NCBI RefSeq assembly: GCF_002086735.1
Contig: NZ_MVIJ01000017.1
Span: 1-64,000 of the forward strand
Source of the DNA: Mycobacterium scrofulaceum
Lineage (GTDB): Bacteria > Actinomycetota > Actinomycetes > Mycobacteriales > Mycobacteriaceae
Reading direction: 5' to 3'
Length of the DNA stretch: 64,000 nucleotides
The position numbers and the translations under genes were made by a program. This document shows, in pieces, positions 52,710 to 63,845 of the stretch. Every line of letters begins with the position of its first letter. Position 1 is the stretch's first letter. The notes under the pieces are model-generated. The model saw only the letters and a list, made by a program, of their open reading frames with translations. It did not search any database and was not told the origin of the DNA.

Positions 52710-53078
52710 CTAGACGAGCGCGGCGTGGGTGATCACCGCGAGCGCGAAGGTCGCGCCGTTGAGGGCGAGCAGGAATCCGGCGAAAGCGAACTGACCGGAG
52801 ATGTCATGGGCCAGTACATGGGTGTACATCGCGCAGACAAAGAAGACGGTCAGCCCGGCCGCCGCGGCGATGCCGATCACCGGGAGCCACAAGCCGGCGA
52901 TGAGCCCAAGGGCGCCCAGCGTTTTCAGGGTGCCGATGGGAAACCTCAGCCAGGACAGTGGCACCCCCGCCCGCTGCATGGGCGGGATGATGGGCGCGAA
53001 GTGCAGCAGCGCGCTCACTCCGGAAAAGCCGTCGAAGGCGATGGCGATCAGCGTCAGGACAAGGTATGCGGTGTGCAT
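52710..53078 (-). CDS. DoxX-like membrane protein
   Basis: A 122-residue protein with four hydrophobic segments (about 4-24, 48-68, 71-91 and 96-118). PLSWLRFPIGTLKTLGALGLIAGLW is a DoxX-family segment. These proteins sit in the membrane and are linked to quinone/redox or thiol stress. It lies in the insertion between pepC and the Rv0801 homologue, 48 bp downstream of the DDN-like gene on the same strand. Confidence 0.85.
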   Translation of the reverse strand: MHTAYLVLTLIAIAFDGFSGVSALLHFAPIIPPMQRAGVPLSWLRFPIGTLKTLGALGLIAGLWLPVIGIAAAAGLTVFFVCAMYTHVLAHDISGQFAFAGFLLALNGATFALAVITHAALV

Positions 53079-53126
53079 GGTGCCGGCTTTCCGTGGGTGG
53101 TCGATCGGTAGGGGAATCGTCTGGCG

Positions 53127-53576
53127 TCAATTCGCCGGGATCGGATCCAATCGGAAGACGGCGATCTGCCCGGCCAGCGCCTCGACTTCTTCGGGGTCAC
53201 CTCGACGCACCAGTCCGGAGCGTTTCAGGAAGCCCACACCGACCGGCACTTCGGTCGGATATTCCCGCAGCACGGGCCGCGCCTGCTCGGCCGTCAGCTC
53301 AATTATCCTGACCCGCCGAATCTTTCGGCCCTTGCGGAGCGTTCCGGCACCGGCAGCGCGCGCGTTACGTGCCCAATCGGCACGCGGGAATCCCGCCACG
53401 GCGTACAGCTTTCCGTCCAGCGTGAAGGGTGTCATCGGCGTGCTGCGTGGCCGGCCCGTCTTGCGGCCGGGCACGGTCAATACCATGGGAGGCCCCGTGG
53501 GTATGCCGAGCTTCTGCATTGCGATCATGAACTTGTTCATCGGCTTGAGCCAGCGCGGCGGCTTCGGGTCGGACAC
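53127..53576 (-). CDS. Deazaflavin (F420)-dependent nitroreductase-like protein (DDN/DUF385)
   Basis: A 149-residue protein of the F420-dependent quinone reductase family. MNKFMIAMQKLGIPTGPPMVLTVPGRKTGRPRSTPM is the family N-terminal helix and first strands, then LYAVAGFPRADWARNARAAG (cofactor region). Probably reduces quinones with F420H2 at the membrane. The GTG at 53576 has AAGGAGGAG directly upstream; longer in-frame extensions lack support. Confidence 0.9.
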   Translation of the reverse strand: MSDPKPPRWLKPMNKFMIAMQKLGIPTGPPMVLTVPGRKTGRPRSTPMTPFTLDGKLYAVAGFPRADWARNARAAGAGTLRKGRKIRRVRIIELTAEQARPVLREYPTEVPVGVGFLKRSGLVRRGDPEEVEALAGQIAVFRLDPIPAN

Positions 53577-53817
53577 CGCTCCTCCTTGATGTGTTCCGTT
53601 GTGGCGGTGATGGGATCGGTTGGTACTCGGGCCCGTCGAGGCTGCCCGCCGACGCCCAACATGCTCTCTTTTGATGCCGGCGGTGCCCGCTGGCAGCCCG
53701 TAATCCAAGGACGGATCGGCGGCGCCGAAAGTTACACGCGCACCTGTAACTTTCGGCCGCGCCGCCTCGTCGTCATCCCTGAGCACGAGTTTCCCAGGGC
53801 CATGACGAAGGAGAATC
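53577..53817. promoter_or_regulatory. Divergent region between DDN-like and copper-oxidase genes
   Basis: No gene is supported. It carries the 32-bp inverted repeat at 53725-53756 and an AAGGAG element (53808-53813) before the small frame at 53818. Confidence 0.5.
53725..53756. promoter_or_regulatory. Perfect 12-bp inverted repeat with 8-bp spacer
   Basis: CCGAAAGTTACA (53725-53736), spacer CGCGCACC, then TGTAACTTTCGG (53745-53756). The AT-rich inner part (GTTACA/TGTAAC) is operator-like rather than terminator-like; two half-sites separated by 20 bp centre to centre would lie on one DNA face. Confidence 0.65.
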
Positions 53818-53997
53818 ATGACGGGCGCCAAGCCGTACGCAGGCACGCGGTCTCGCGAAGCCAACCGCGGAAGCGCGGCCGATACGCATTCCGCGCAAAA
53901 GATCGGTCGAATCCCCTCGCCCACGACGTGCTTCGCCAGACGGCGGCGCGGGCGCTACGCCGCGCCGCTCCGTGGCCGAGCCGGTTTACCGCGGTGA
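53818..53997 (+). CDS. Possible small basic protein upstream of the membrane gene
   Basis: A 59-residue frame beginning MTGAKPYAGTRSRE and ending RGRAGLPR, preceded by AAGGAG at 4 nt spacing. Its stop overlaps the GTG start of the next gene (GTGA), the same coupling as elsewhere in this operon. The product would be Arg-rich with one Cys. Third-position GC is only moderate, and a competing in-frame extension of the membrane gene starts at ATG 53803, so this may be a leader peptide or a chance frame. Confidence 0.3.
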   Translation: MTGAKPYAGTRSREANRGSAADTHSAQKIGRIPSPTTCFARRRRGRYAAPLRGRAGLPR

Positions 53998-54416
53998 CAG
54001 CTCAGATCCGGCGCGGCCGGCGCTGGGCCCGTGTGACCGCGCGTGCGACCAGCGCGACGTTGGCGCTCCTGGCGGTGGCTCAGGCCGCGTTCGCCGGCAG
54101 TTTCCTGGGCGGGCGATACGACGCTCTGATGTTGCACTCGGTCGGCGCCAAGGTGACCACGGTGCTCTCCGTCGTGCAGGTGGTGGCGCTGGTGGCCGTG
54201 AGCAGGACCGGGGGGCCGCGGTGGCCGGTCGCGGCCGGGGCGCTGGTGACGGTCCTCTTCGTCGCCGAGTTCGCCTCGGGGGAGCTGAGGTTGACGGGCC
54301 TGCACGTGCCACTCGGGGTGCTGTTGATCGCCGGAATCTTCCGGCTGACCGCGTCGGTGTGGCGGTTGCCGCTGACCGAGCCCGATCGCCCACAACAGCA
54401 GGACGTGGTCCGGTGA
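53994..54416 (+). CDS. Small integral membrane protein next to the multicopper oxidase
   Basis: About 140 residues from GTG 53994, with a basic N-terminus (QIRRGRRWARVTARA) and four hydrophobic segments (about 17-38, 49-63, 70-85 and 94-110) with DUF4383/DoxX-like spacing. Unknown function. The start is uncertain: ATG 53803 in the same frame would add 63 polar residues. Its stop overlaps the multicopper oxidase start by 4 bp, so the two are made together. Confidence 0.7.
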   Translation: MTAQIRRGRRWARVTARATSATLALLAVAQAAFAGSFLGGRYDALMLHSVGAKVTTVLSVVQVVALVAVSRTGGPRWPVAAGALVTVLFVAEFASGELRLTGLHVPLGVLLIAGIFRLTASVWRLPLTEPDRPQQQDVVR

Positions 54417-55942
54417 ATCGGCGCAACGCGTTGCGGCTGGGTGCGGCCGCGGCCGGCATCGGGGTCGTCGGCGCAGGCTGGCCGCTGGCCGGCGCGCTGC
54501 TGGGTGGGACGGAATCGGGTCGGCTCCTGCGCAGTCAGGCCAGATTGCCCGCCCGCTATCAAGTCCCGCTACCGATCCCGGCGCAGTTGGCGCCGGTGGC
54601 CACCGACGCTCACACGGACACCTTCGAGATCACCCAGCAGGTCACCCGATTGCGCATCCTGCCCGAGATGACCACGACGGCATGGACTTACAACGCGAGC
54701 TTTCCCGGCCCCACCATCGTGTCGCGATCCGGCCGACGGACCGTTGTGCGGCACCGCAACGCGCTGCCGGTGCCGGTGGTGGTGCACCTGCACGGCGGGC
54801 ACACCCCCGCGGACCATGATGGGTACCCGACAGATTTCCTCCTGCCTTACACCGGACAGCCGTTCGCCGACAACATGGCGCGCAATAGCGTCGTCGGACA
54901 GCGCGAATACGTGTATCCGATGAATCAGCGGGCCGCAACCTTGTGGTACCACGATCACCGCATGGGCTATACCGGTTCCGCTGTTTGGCGCGGGCTGGCC
55001 GGATTTCACCTCGTTCGTGACGACGAGGAAGACGCGTTCCCGCTGCCCCGTGGCCGTCGAGACATCCCGTTGATGATCACCGATCGTGCATTCGCCACCG
55101 ACGGCTCGTTCCGGTACCCGGCTGCCGAACGCGGCGGCGTAACGGGCGAATACATGAACGGCGTCCTCGGTGACGTCATCCTCGTCAATGGCGCGCCGTG
55201 GCCGGTGCTGCAAACCGATCCAGCGCGCTACCGCCTGCGACTCCTGAACGCATCCAACGCCCGTCGCTACCGGCTGCAGTTGGATCCGCAGCCGCCCGGC
55301 GGATCGGCGCTGGTGCAAATCGGCAGTGACGGCGGGTTACTCGCGCGGCCGGTGGGCCACGACTTCATCGACATCGCTCCGGCCGAACGCTTCGAGGTGG
55401 TCGTCGATTTCGGTCGCTACCCACGCGGGGCGAGCGTGCGCCTCGTCAACCTGTTGGGTGCCGAGAGCACCGCCGAGGTCATGCGGTTCGATGTCGTCGG
55501 CACCGACCGTTCCGATGATTCCGCCATCCTCGAGCGGCTCAGCACCGGCGCGACGGATCTCGACCGGCACCAAGCCGTGGCCACCAGAACGTTCCTCTTC
55601 CGCCAGGACCGAAGCGGCGTCTGGACGATCAACGACCTGCCGTACCAACCGGGCCGCGCGCTCGCGCGCCCGACGATCGGCACCACGGAAATCTGGCGAT
55701 TCATCACGGAGTTTCATCACCCCGTCCACGTGCACCTGAACTCCTTCCAGGTGCTCTCCCGCAACAACCGCGCGCCCGGCAGGTTCGACAACGGCTGGAA
55801 GGACACCGTCGACGTCCGCCCGGCCGAGGCCGTCGAAGTGCTCACCCGGTTCACCGACTACACCGGTTCCTACCTCCTGCACTGCCACAACCTCGAGCAC
55901 GAGGACATGGCGATGATGGCCGACTTCCTGACCACCGATTGA
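54413..55942 (+). CDS. Multicopper oxidase (CotA/bilirubin-oxidase type)
   Basis: A 509-residue three-cupredoxin oxidase with all copper motifs: HLHGGHTPADHDG, WYHDHRMG, HHPVHVHLNSF and HCHNLEHEDMAMM (type 1 Cys with axial Met). The N-terminus MNRRNALRLGAAAAGIGVVGAGWPLAG looks like a Tat signal, so export is likely. It may oxidise phenols, metals or heme-like pigments at the envelope. GTG start within the stop of the membrane gene. Not at this position in M. tuberculosis. Confidence 0.93.
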   Translation: MNRRNALRLGAAAAGIGVVGAGWPLAGALLGGTESGRLLRSQARLPARYQVPLPIPAQLAPVATDAHTDTFEITQQVTRLRILPEMTTTAWTYNASFPGPTIVSRSGRRTVVRHRNALPVPVVVHLHGGHTPADHDGYPTDFLLPYTGQPFADNMARNSVVGQREYVYPMNQRAATLWYHDHRMGYTGSAVWRGLAGFHLVRDDEEDAFPLPRGRRDIPLMITDRAFATDGSFRYPAAERGGVTGEYMNGVLGDVILVNGAPWPVLQTDPARYRLRLLNASNARRYRLQLDPQPPGGSALVQIGSDGGLLARPVGHDFIDIAPAERFEVVVDFGRYPRGASVRLVNLLGAESTAEVMRFDVVGTDRSDDSAILERLSTGATDLDRHQAVATRTFLFRQDRSGVWTINDLPYQPGRALARPTIGTTEIWRFITEFHHPVHVHLNSFQVLSRNNRAPGRFDNGWKDTVDVRPAEAVEVLTRFTDYTGSYLLHCHNLEHEDMAMMADFLTTD

Positions 55943-55985
55943 GCTTCCTTTCGCCCGAGCCGTCCGGGGCCCAAGGTCTGGCGGT

Positions 55986-58692
<2,707 letters not shown>

Positions 58693-58711
58693 GCCGTAGC
58701 GGCGAATCGCA

Positions 58712-59347
58712 ATGAGCGACGGCGGTTTCGTCCGGGCTCGTGCGTTCACGCTGGCCGCCGCCCTGGTTGGCTGGAGCTTCGTCGGTCCGCGCCTTCCGAT
58801 CGGATGGCGGGTCACGTTGCAGGCCGGCGCCGCCGGGTTGTTGGCGCTTGTGACGCGTGCGCCGCTGGGCTTGTCTCCGCCGCGGCTATGGGCGGGGCTG
58901 CGGCTGGGGTCCGCGGCCGGTGCGGCCGCGGCGGCCGCGATCGCCGCGACGACGGCCGTGCCGTTGGTGCGGACGTCGATGGCCGACCGGGAGCCGCCCG
59001 GATCGGTGCCCGGCTGGTTGCTGCTGCGCATCCCGGTCGGGACCGTCTGGTCCGAGGAGGCCGCTTTCCGCGCGGCGCTGAGCACCGCCGCTGCGGGTGG
59101 GTGGGGCACGTCCGGCGGAAGGTTGTTGCAAGCGGCGAGCTTTGGGCTGTCTCACATCGCGGACGCGCGGGCGGCGGGTGACCCCGTGCTGGGAACCGTG
59201 CTGGCGACGGGCATCGCGGGCTGGCTATTCGGTTGGCTCGCAGACCGTTCCGGCAGCCTCGCCGCGCCCATGCTGGCTCACCTGGCCATCAACGAGGCAG
59301 GCGCGATCGCGGCGCTGGGCGTGCGGCGTCACGGGTTGATGGTGTAG
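58712..59347 (+). CDS. CPBP intramembrane protease (Rv0804 homologue)
   Basis: A 211-residue multi-pass membrane protein. Catalytic motif 1 EEAAFR (E115, E116, R120), motif 2 SFGLSH, motif 3 HLAINEAG: the CPBP/Rce1-type metal-independent glutamate protease set. About five to six hydrophobic segments. Substrate unknown. Its 3' end overlaps the convergent MCE gene by 19 bp. Confidence 0.9.
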   Translation: MSDGGFVRARAFTLAAALVGWSFVGPRLPIGWRVTLQAGAAGLLALVTRAPLGLSPPRLWAGLRLGSAAGAAAAAAIAATTAVPLVRTSMADREPPGSVPGWLLLRIPVGTVWSEEAAFRAALSTAAAGGWGTSGGRLLQAASFGLSHIADARAAGDPVLGTVLATGIAGWLFGWLADRSGSLAAPMLAHLAINEAGAIAALGVRRHGLMV

Positions 59348-60543
59348 TCGCCCAGCTGGCGGCCCCACACGTGTTCGGTGAAAAGTGGTGACCCGAGTTC
59401 GAAGTGGTTGTACGGAGCCATGCTCGCGCCGGTGTCCATCACCAGAAACGGAGCCGGCCACAACTCCCGGGTGATGGTCTGCCAGCAGCCCGGCCGGCCA
59501 CCGGGACCGCCCCTGGCGTTGGTCCGCGGCAGATTCTCCGGCCAGATGTATGGATTGGGTGCCCCGGCGATCGCGCCCGCCGCGTGGGCGCCCAGCGAGT
59601 AGCCGTTGTCGCCCAGGGCGTTGTGGATCTTGGGCCCGACCTCGTTGAAATTGCGGATGGTGCAGAAGATTTCCGGACTGTATTCGTCGAGCAGCTGACT
59701 GGAGCCGACCAGGTCGGCGGCGCCCCGCGCCAGGTACGGTCCGGCGCGCCCGAAGACGTCGGCGCCCGCGCCACCCAGTCCGGCCGCCGCCAGCAGCGCC
59801 GCGTCCAGATCGGCTCGCCGGCGGTTGAGCGTGCGCGCCGCGGTCACCGCGTGCTCGAGCGCGTCCCAAAGGTCGGGTGAGGCGCGGGCGTAAGTCTCAC
59901 CGAGGGCGGCCAGGCGACCAATGTCCGCCCGCAGCTCGGGCATGCGCGGGTTGACGTCGTCGAAGATCGCGTCGCCGTTGACCAGAGAGGCGCCGAACTT
60001 CTCGCCCGATCCCGTCAGGGCTTGTGCGGCCGCGCTGAGCGTCAGGTTCACCTTGACCGGGTCGATTTTCTCGGCAATGGCGATGAGCGTCTCGAACACG
60101 GTGTTGAACTCGGTCGTCACCGCCGTCGCGTCGATGACGGTCGACGGTGTGATCGGTTGCCGCGCGGGCGCGGGCGGCGAGCTCAACGCGACGTATTTGT
60201 TGCCGAACACCGTGGTCGCCTTGATGGCGGCCGCCACGTTGGCCGGGATCGCCTTGACATACCGCGGGGTGATATCGAGCACCACCTTGGCGGCGGGTTC
60301 GCCGTCGCGGGAGACCTCGGCAATGCTCGCCACCCGGCCGATCTGGACCCCGTTGTAGGTCACCTTGGATCCGGGGTCCATCACCAGGCCGGCGCGGGCG
60401 GCGACCATGGTCAGCTTCGTCGTCGGCGTCAGCTCACCCCGGAACTGTAGGTAGAGGAGCGACCCGACCAAACCCACGATGACGACCGTCACGAGGCCGA
60501 CGGTCTTGTACGGTGGCCCGCGCCGCATGCGCCGACGCTCCAT
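59329..60543 (-). CDS. Orphan MCE-family protein
   Basis: A 404-residue protein with one N-terminal anchor (about 14-32, TVGLVTVVIVGLVGSLLYL), an MCE domain at about 40-120 (GLVMDPGSKVTYNGVQIGRVASI), a long helical region (about 130-280) and a C-terminal cell-entry region with conserved Cys pair (FCTIRNF, PGCWQT), most like MceA. MCE proteins bind lipids between membranes and normally lie in operons with yrbEA/B and five siblings; here it is alone. M6 (60528) is an alternative start. Confidence 0.9.
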   Translation of the reverse strand: MERRRMRRGPPYKTVGLVTVVIVGLVGSLLYLQFRGELTPTTKLTMVAARAGLVMDPGSKVTYNGVQIGRVASIAEVSRDGEPAAKVVLDITPRYVKAIPANVAAAIKATTVFGNKYVALSSPPAPARQPITPSTVIDATAVTTEFNTVFETLIAIAEKIDPVKVNLTLSAAAQALTGSGEKFGASLVNGDAIFDDVNPRMPELRADIGRLAALGETYARASPDLWDALEHAVTAARTLNRRRADLDAALLAAAGLGGAGADVFGRAGPYLARGAADLVGSSQLLDEYSPEIFCTIRNFNEVGPKIHNALGDNGYSLGAHAAGAIAGAPNPYIWPENLPRTNARGGPGGRPGCWQTITRELWPAPFLVMDTGASMAPYNHFELGSPLFTEHVWGRQLGDYTINP

Positions 60544-60562
60544 GAGTCTGAGACCCTAGGGT

Positions 60563-60952
60563 ATGGCCGCCCGTCAAAAGGCAGATCCGGCAAAGACCCG
60601 GCGGGCCGTGCTGGCCGTCGCCGGCTGGCTGCGGGACGAATCGCGCCCCGCGCCCGACCGCGAAAGCCTCGGCGCCGCCGTGCGGCTCACCGCGCGCACC
60701 CTGGCCGAGGTGGCACCCGGCGCCAGCGTCGAAGTGCGGATTCCGCCGTTCGTCGCGGTGCAGTGCATTCCCGGGCCCCGGCACACCCGGGGCACGCCGC
60801 CCAACGTGGTGGAGACCGATTCACGGACGTGGCTGCTGCTGGCTGCCGGATTGGTGCCCTTCCACGAGGCGAAGGACGCCGGTGCGCTGACGCTGTCCGG
60901 CTCCCGGGCCGGTGACATCGAACACTATCTGCCGTTGTTCGATGTCAGCTGA
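60563..60952 (+). CDS. Sterol-carrier-family protein (Rv0807 homologue)
   Basis: A 129-residue protein, the same length as Rv0807. RAVLAVAGWLRDESRPAP at the start, then VRIPPFVAVQCIPGPRHTRGTPPNVVET and TWLLLAAGLVPF, as in the actinobacterial 'sterol carrier family' group (a domain like the C-terminus of MDMPI). Ligand or activity unknown. Just upstream of purF, 139 bp apart. Confidence 0.88.
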   Translation: MAARQKADPAKTRRAVLAVAGWLRDESRPAPDRESLGAAVRLTARTLAEVAPGASVEVRIPPFVAVQCIPGPRHTRGTPPNVVETDSRTWLLLAAGLVPFHEAKDAGALTLSGSRAGDIEHYLPLFDVS

Positions 60953-61091
60953 ATAGTAACCGTGAACTGCAGGTTTAACCTCGGTGGAGGGAATATTCGG
61001 TGCCCAACACGCGCTGCTAATTCGCGGTCGCGGGCATCGGACCCGTAGACTCCGTTACGTCACCAACCGTTCCCCAGGGAGCCGCCCAATC
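60953..61091 (+). promoter_or_regulatory. purF leader region
   Basis: 139 bp between the Rv0807 homologue and purF, with an AT-rich start (aatagtaacc, about 60951-60960) and a CAGGGAG element before the purF GTG. An in-frame ATG at 60984 would extend PurF by 36 residues unlike the family and is not favoured. Confidence 0.4.
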
Positions 61092-62618
61092 GTGACCGTC
61101 GGAGAACCCGAGCAGGATCTGAACTCGCCCCGTGAAGAGTGTGGTGTCTTTGGGGTTTGGGCCCCTGGCGAGGATGTCGCAAAACTCACCTATTACGGCC
61201 TGTACGCCCTGCAGCACCGGGGGCAGGAAGCCGCGGGTATCGCCGTCGCCGACGGCTCTCAGGTCCTGGTCTTCAAAGACCTGGGCTTGGTCAGCCAGGT
61301 GTTCGACGAGCAGACCCTCGCGGCGATGCCGGGCCACGTCGCCATCGGCCATTGCCGCTACTCCACCACGGGCGACACCACGTGGGAGAACGCGCAGCCG
61401 GTGTTCCGCAACACCGCCGCCGGCACAGGTGTTGCTCTGGGACACAACGGAAATCTGGTCAACACCGCCGACCTCGCCGCCCGCGCCCGCGACGCGGGGC
61501 TGATCGCCCGGCGCTGCCCCGCGCCGGCGACGACGGACTCCGACATCTTGGGTGCGCTGCTGGCCCACGGCTCGGCGGATTCCAGCCTCGAGCAGGCAGC
61601 CCTGGACCTGTTGCCGACCGTCCGCGGCGCGTTCTGCCTGACGTTCATGGACGAGAACACGCTCTATGCCTGCCGCGATCCTCATGGGGTGCGCCCACTT
61701 TCGCTCGGACGGCTGGATCGTGGCTGGGTGGTGGCCTCCGAAACCGCCGCACTCGACATCGTGGGCGCGTCGTTCGTGCGCGACATCGAGCCGGGCGAGC
61801 TGCTGGCGATCGACGCCGACGGGGTGCGCTCGACGCGCTTCGCCAACCCCACCCCGAAGGGCTGCGTCTTCGAATACGTCTACCTTGCCCGCCCGGACAG
61901 CACGATAGCCGGCCGATCCGTGCACGCCACCCGGGTGGAGATCGGTCGCCGGCTGGCCCGTGAATGCCCGGTGGACGCCGACCTGGTGATCGGGGTTCCG
62001 GAGTCGGGCACGCCCGCCGCCGTCGGGTACGCGCAGGAGGCCGGGATTCCTTATGGGCAGGGCCTGATGAAGAACGCCTATGTCGGGCGGACGTTCATCC
62101 AGCCGTCCCAGACCATCCGCCAGCTCGGCATCCGCTTGAAACTCAACCCGCTTCGCGAGGTCATCCGCGGCAAGCGGCTGATCGTCGTCGATGACTCGAT
62201 CGTGCGCGGCAACACCCAGCGCGCGCTGCTGCGCATGCTGCGCGAGGCCGGCGCCGTCGAAGTCCACGTGCGGATCGCGTCGCCGCCGGTGAAGTGGCCC
62301 TGCTTCTACGGCATCGACTTCCCGTCGCCGGCGGAGTTGATCGCCAACGCCGTGCAAGACAAAGAGGAGATGCTCGAGGCGGTGCGGCACGCCATCGGCG
62401 CCGACTCCCTCGGCTACATCTCGCTGCGCGGCCTGGTCGCCGCTTCCGAGCAACCCTCGTCGCGGCTGTGCACCGCCTGCTTCGACGGCCAGTATCCGAT
62501 CGAATTGCCCGAGGAGACGGCCTTGGGCAAGAACGTCATCGAGCACATGCTCGCCAACGCCGCCCGCGGCGCCGGTCTCGACGATCTGGCGCCCGACGAA
62601 GTCCCGATCGTCCACTGA
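61092..62618 (+). CDS. purF: Amidophosphoribosyltransferase PurF
   Basis: A ~508-residue enzyme for the first committed purine step (PRPP + Gln to phosphoribosylamine). A short propeptide precedes the catalytic Cys in REECGVFG; glutaminase domain with HRGQEAAG and GHCRYSTTG; PRPP-binding motif VVDDSIVRGNTQ in the phosphoribosyltransferase domain. C-terminal LCTACFDG with further cysteines suggests the 4Fe-4S cluster seen in the Bacillus-type enzyme. GTG 61092 was preferred because of the CAGGGAG element. Confidence 0.96.
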   Translation: MTVGEPEQDLNSPREECGVFGVWAPGEDVAKLTYYGLYALQHRGQEAAGIAVADGSQVLVFKDLGLVSQVFDEQTLAAMPGHVAIGHCRYSTTGDTTWENAQPVFRNTAAGTGVALGHNGNLVNTADLAARARDAGLIARRCPAPATTDSDILGALLAHGSADSSLEQAALDLLPTVRGAFCLTFMDENTLYACRDPHGVRPLSLGRLDRGWVVASETAALDIVGASFVRDIEPGELLAIDADGVRSTRFANPTPKGCVFEYVYLARPDSTIAGRSVHATRVEIGRRLARECPVDADLVIGVPESGTPAAVGYAQEAGIPYGQGLMKNAYVGRTFIQPSQTIRQLGIRLKLNPLREVIRGKRLIVVDDSIVRGNTQRALLRMLREAGAVEVHVRIASPPVKWPCFYGIDFPSPAELIANAVQDKEEMLEAVRHAIGADSLGYISLRGLVAASEQPSSRLCTACFDGQYPIELPEETALGKNVIEHMLANAARGAGLDDLAPDEVPIVH

Positions 62619-62689
62619 CGGACGTCCGGCGCGCCCCTTCCCAGACGTTTGATAACGGCGGTCGGCGGCGCCCGGTAGCCTTTATCGCG

Positions 62690-63784
62690 ATGACGGATCC
62701 CGGAAAAAGCCCCGGACGAAACCCGGGCAGCCACGGCATCACCTACGCGTCGGCCGGGGTGGACATTGAGGCCGGTGACCGAGCCGTCGAGATGTTCAAG
62801 CCCCTGGCGACCAGGGCCACCAGGCCCGAGGTGCGCGGCGGCCTGGGCGGGTTCGCCGGCTTGTTCGCCTTGCGCAACGACTACCGCGAACCGCTGCTCG
62901 CGGCGTCCACCGACGGCGTGGGAACCAAGTTGGCGGTCGCCCAGGCGATGGACAAGCACGACACCGTCGGCCTGGACCTGGTCGCGATGGTGGTCGACGA
63001 CCTCGTGGTCTGCGGCGCCGAGCCGCTGTTCCTGCAGGACTACATCGCGGTGGGCCGGACGGTGCCCGAGCGGCTCAGCGCGATCGTGGCCGGCATCGCC
63101 GAGGGATGCGTCCGCGCCGGCTGCGCTCTGCTCGGCGGGGAGACCGCCGAGCATCCCGGGCTGATGGAACCGGACCACTACGACATCTCGGCCACCGGTG
63201 TCGGGGTCGTCGAGGCCGACGACGTGCTGGGCCCCGATCGCGTCAAGCCCGGCGACACGATCATCGCGATGGGCTCCTCCGGCCTGCATTCCAACGGGTA
63301 CTCGCTGGCCCGCACGGTGCTCCTCGAGATCGACCGGATGAACCTGGCCGGTTATGTGGAGGAATTCGGCCGCACGCTGGGTGAAGAGCTGTTGGAGCCC
63401 ACGCGGATCTATGCCAAGGACTGCCTGGCGTTGGCGGCCGAGACCCATGTCCGCACCTTCTGCCATGTCACCGGCGGCGGGCTGGCCGGCAACCTGCAAC
63501 GCGTCATCCCGCACGGACTGGTCGCGGAGATCGACCGTGGGACGTGGACCCCGGCACCGGTTTTCGCCATGATCGCCCAGCGTGGCCGGGTGACGCGGGA
63601 CGAGATGGAGAAGACGTTCAACATGGGCGTGGGCATGGTCGCGGTCGTCGCGCCCGAGGACACCGACCGCGCCCTGGCCATCCTGACCGCCCGGCACTTG
63701 GACTGCTGGGTCTTGGGGACCGTCTGCAAAGGCGGTAAAGAGGGGCCCCGGGCAAAGCTCGTCGGGCAGCACCCCAGGTTCTAG
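62690..63784 (+). CDS. purM: AIR synthetase PurM
   Basis: A 364-residue enzyme, same length as in M. tuberculosis: SAGVDIEAGDRAVEMFKP, then STDGVGTKL (ATP-binding loop), GLDLVAMVVDDLVVCGAEPL, LLGGETAEHPG and HVTGGGLAGNL. Converts FGAM and ATP to AIR. Lies 71 bp after purF in the same direction. Confidence 0.97.
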   Translation: MTDPGKSPGRNPGSHGITYASAGVDIEAGDRAVEMFKPLATRATRPEVRGGLGGFAGLFALRNDYREPLLAASTDGVGTKLAVAQAMDKHDTVGLDLVAMVVDDLVVCGAEPLFLQDYIAVGRTVPERLSAIVAGIAEGCVRAGCALLGGETAEHPGLMEPDHYDISATGVGVVEADDVLGPDRVKPGDTIIAMGSSGLHSNGYSLARTVLLEIDRMNLAGYVEEFGRTLGEELLEPTRIYAKDCLALAAETHVRTFCHVTGGGLAGNLQRVIPHGLVAEIDRGTWTPAPVFAMIAQRGRVTRDEMEKTFNMGVGMVAVVAPEDTDRALAILTARHLDCWVLGTVCKGGKEGPRAKLVGQHPRF

Positions 63785-63845
63785 AAGGCGGCAGCCGCGC
63801 TAGCGCCGGACCGAAGGGGACGGGACAGGCACGGCGGCTTGAGTC

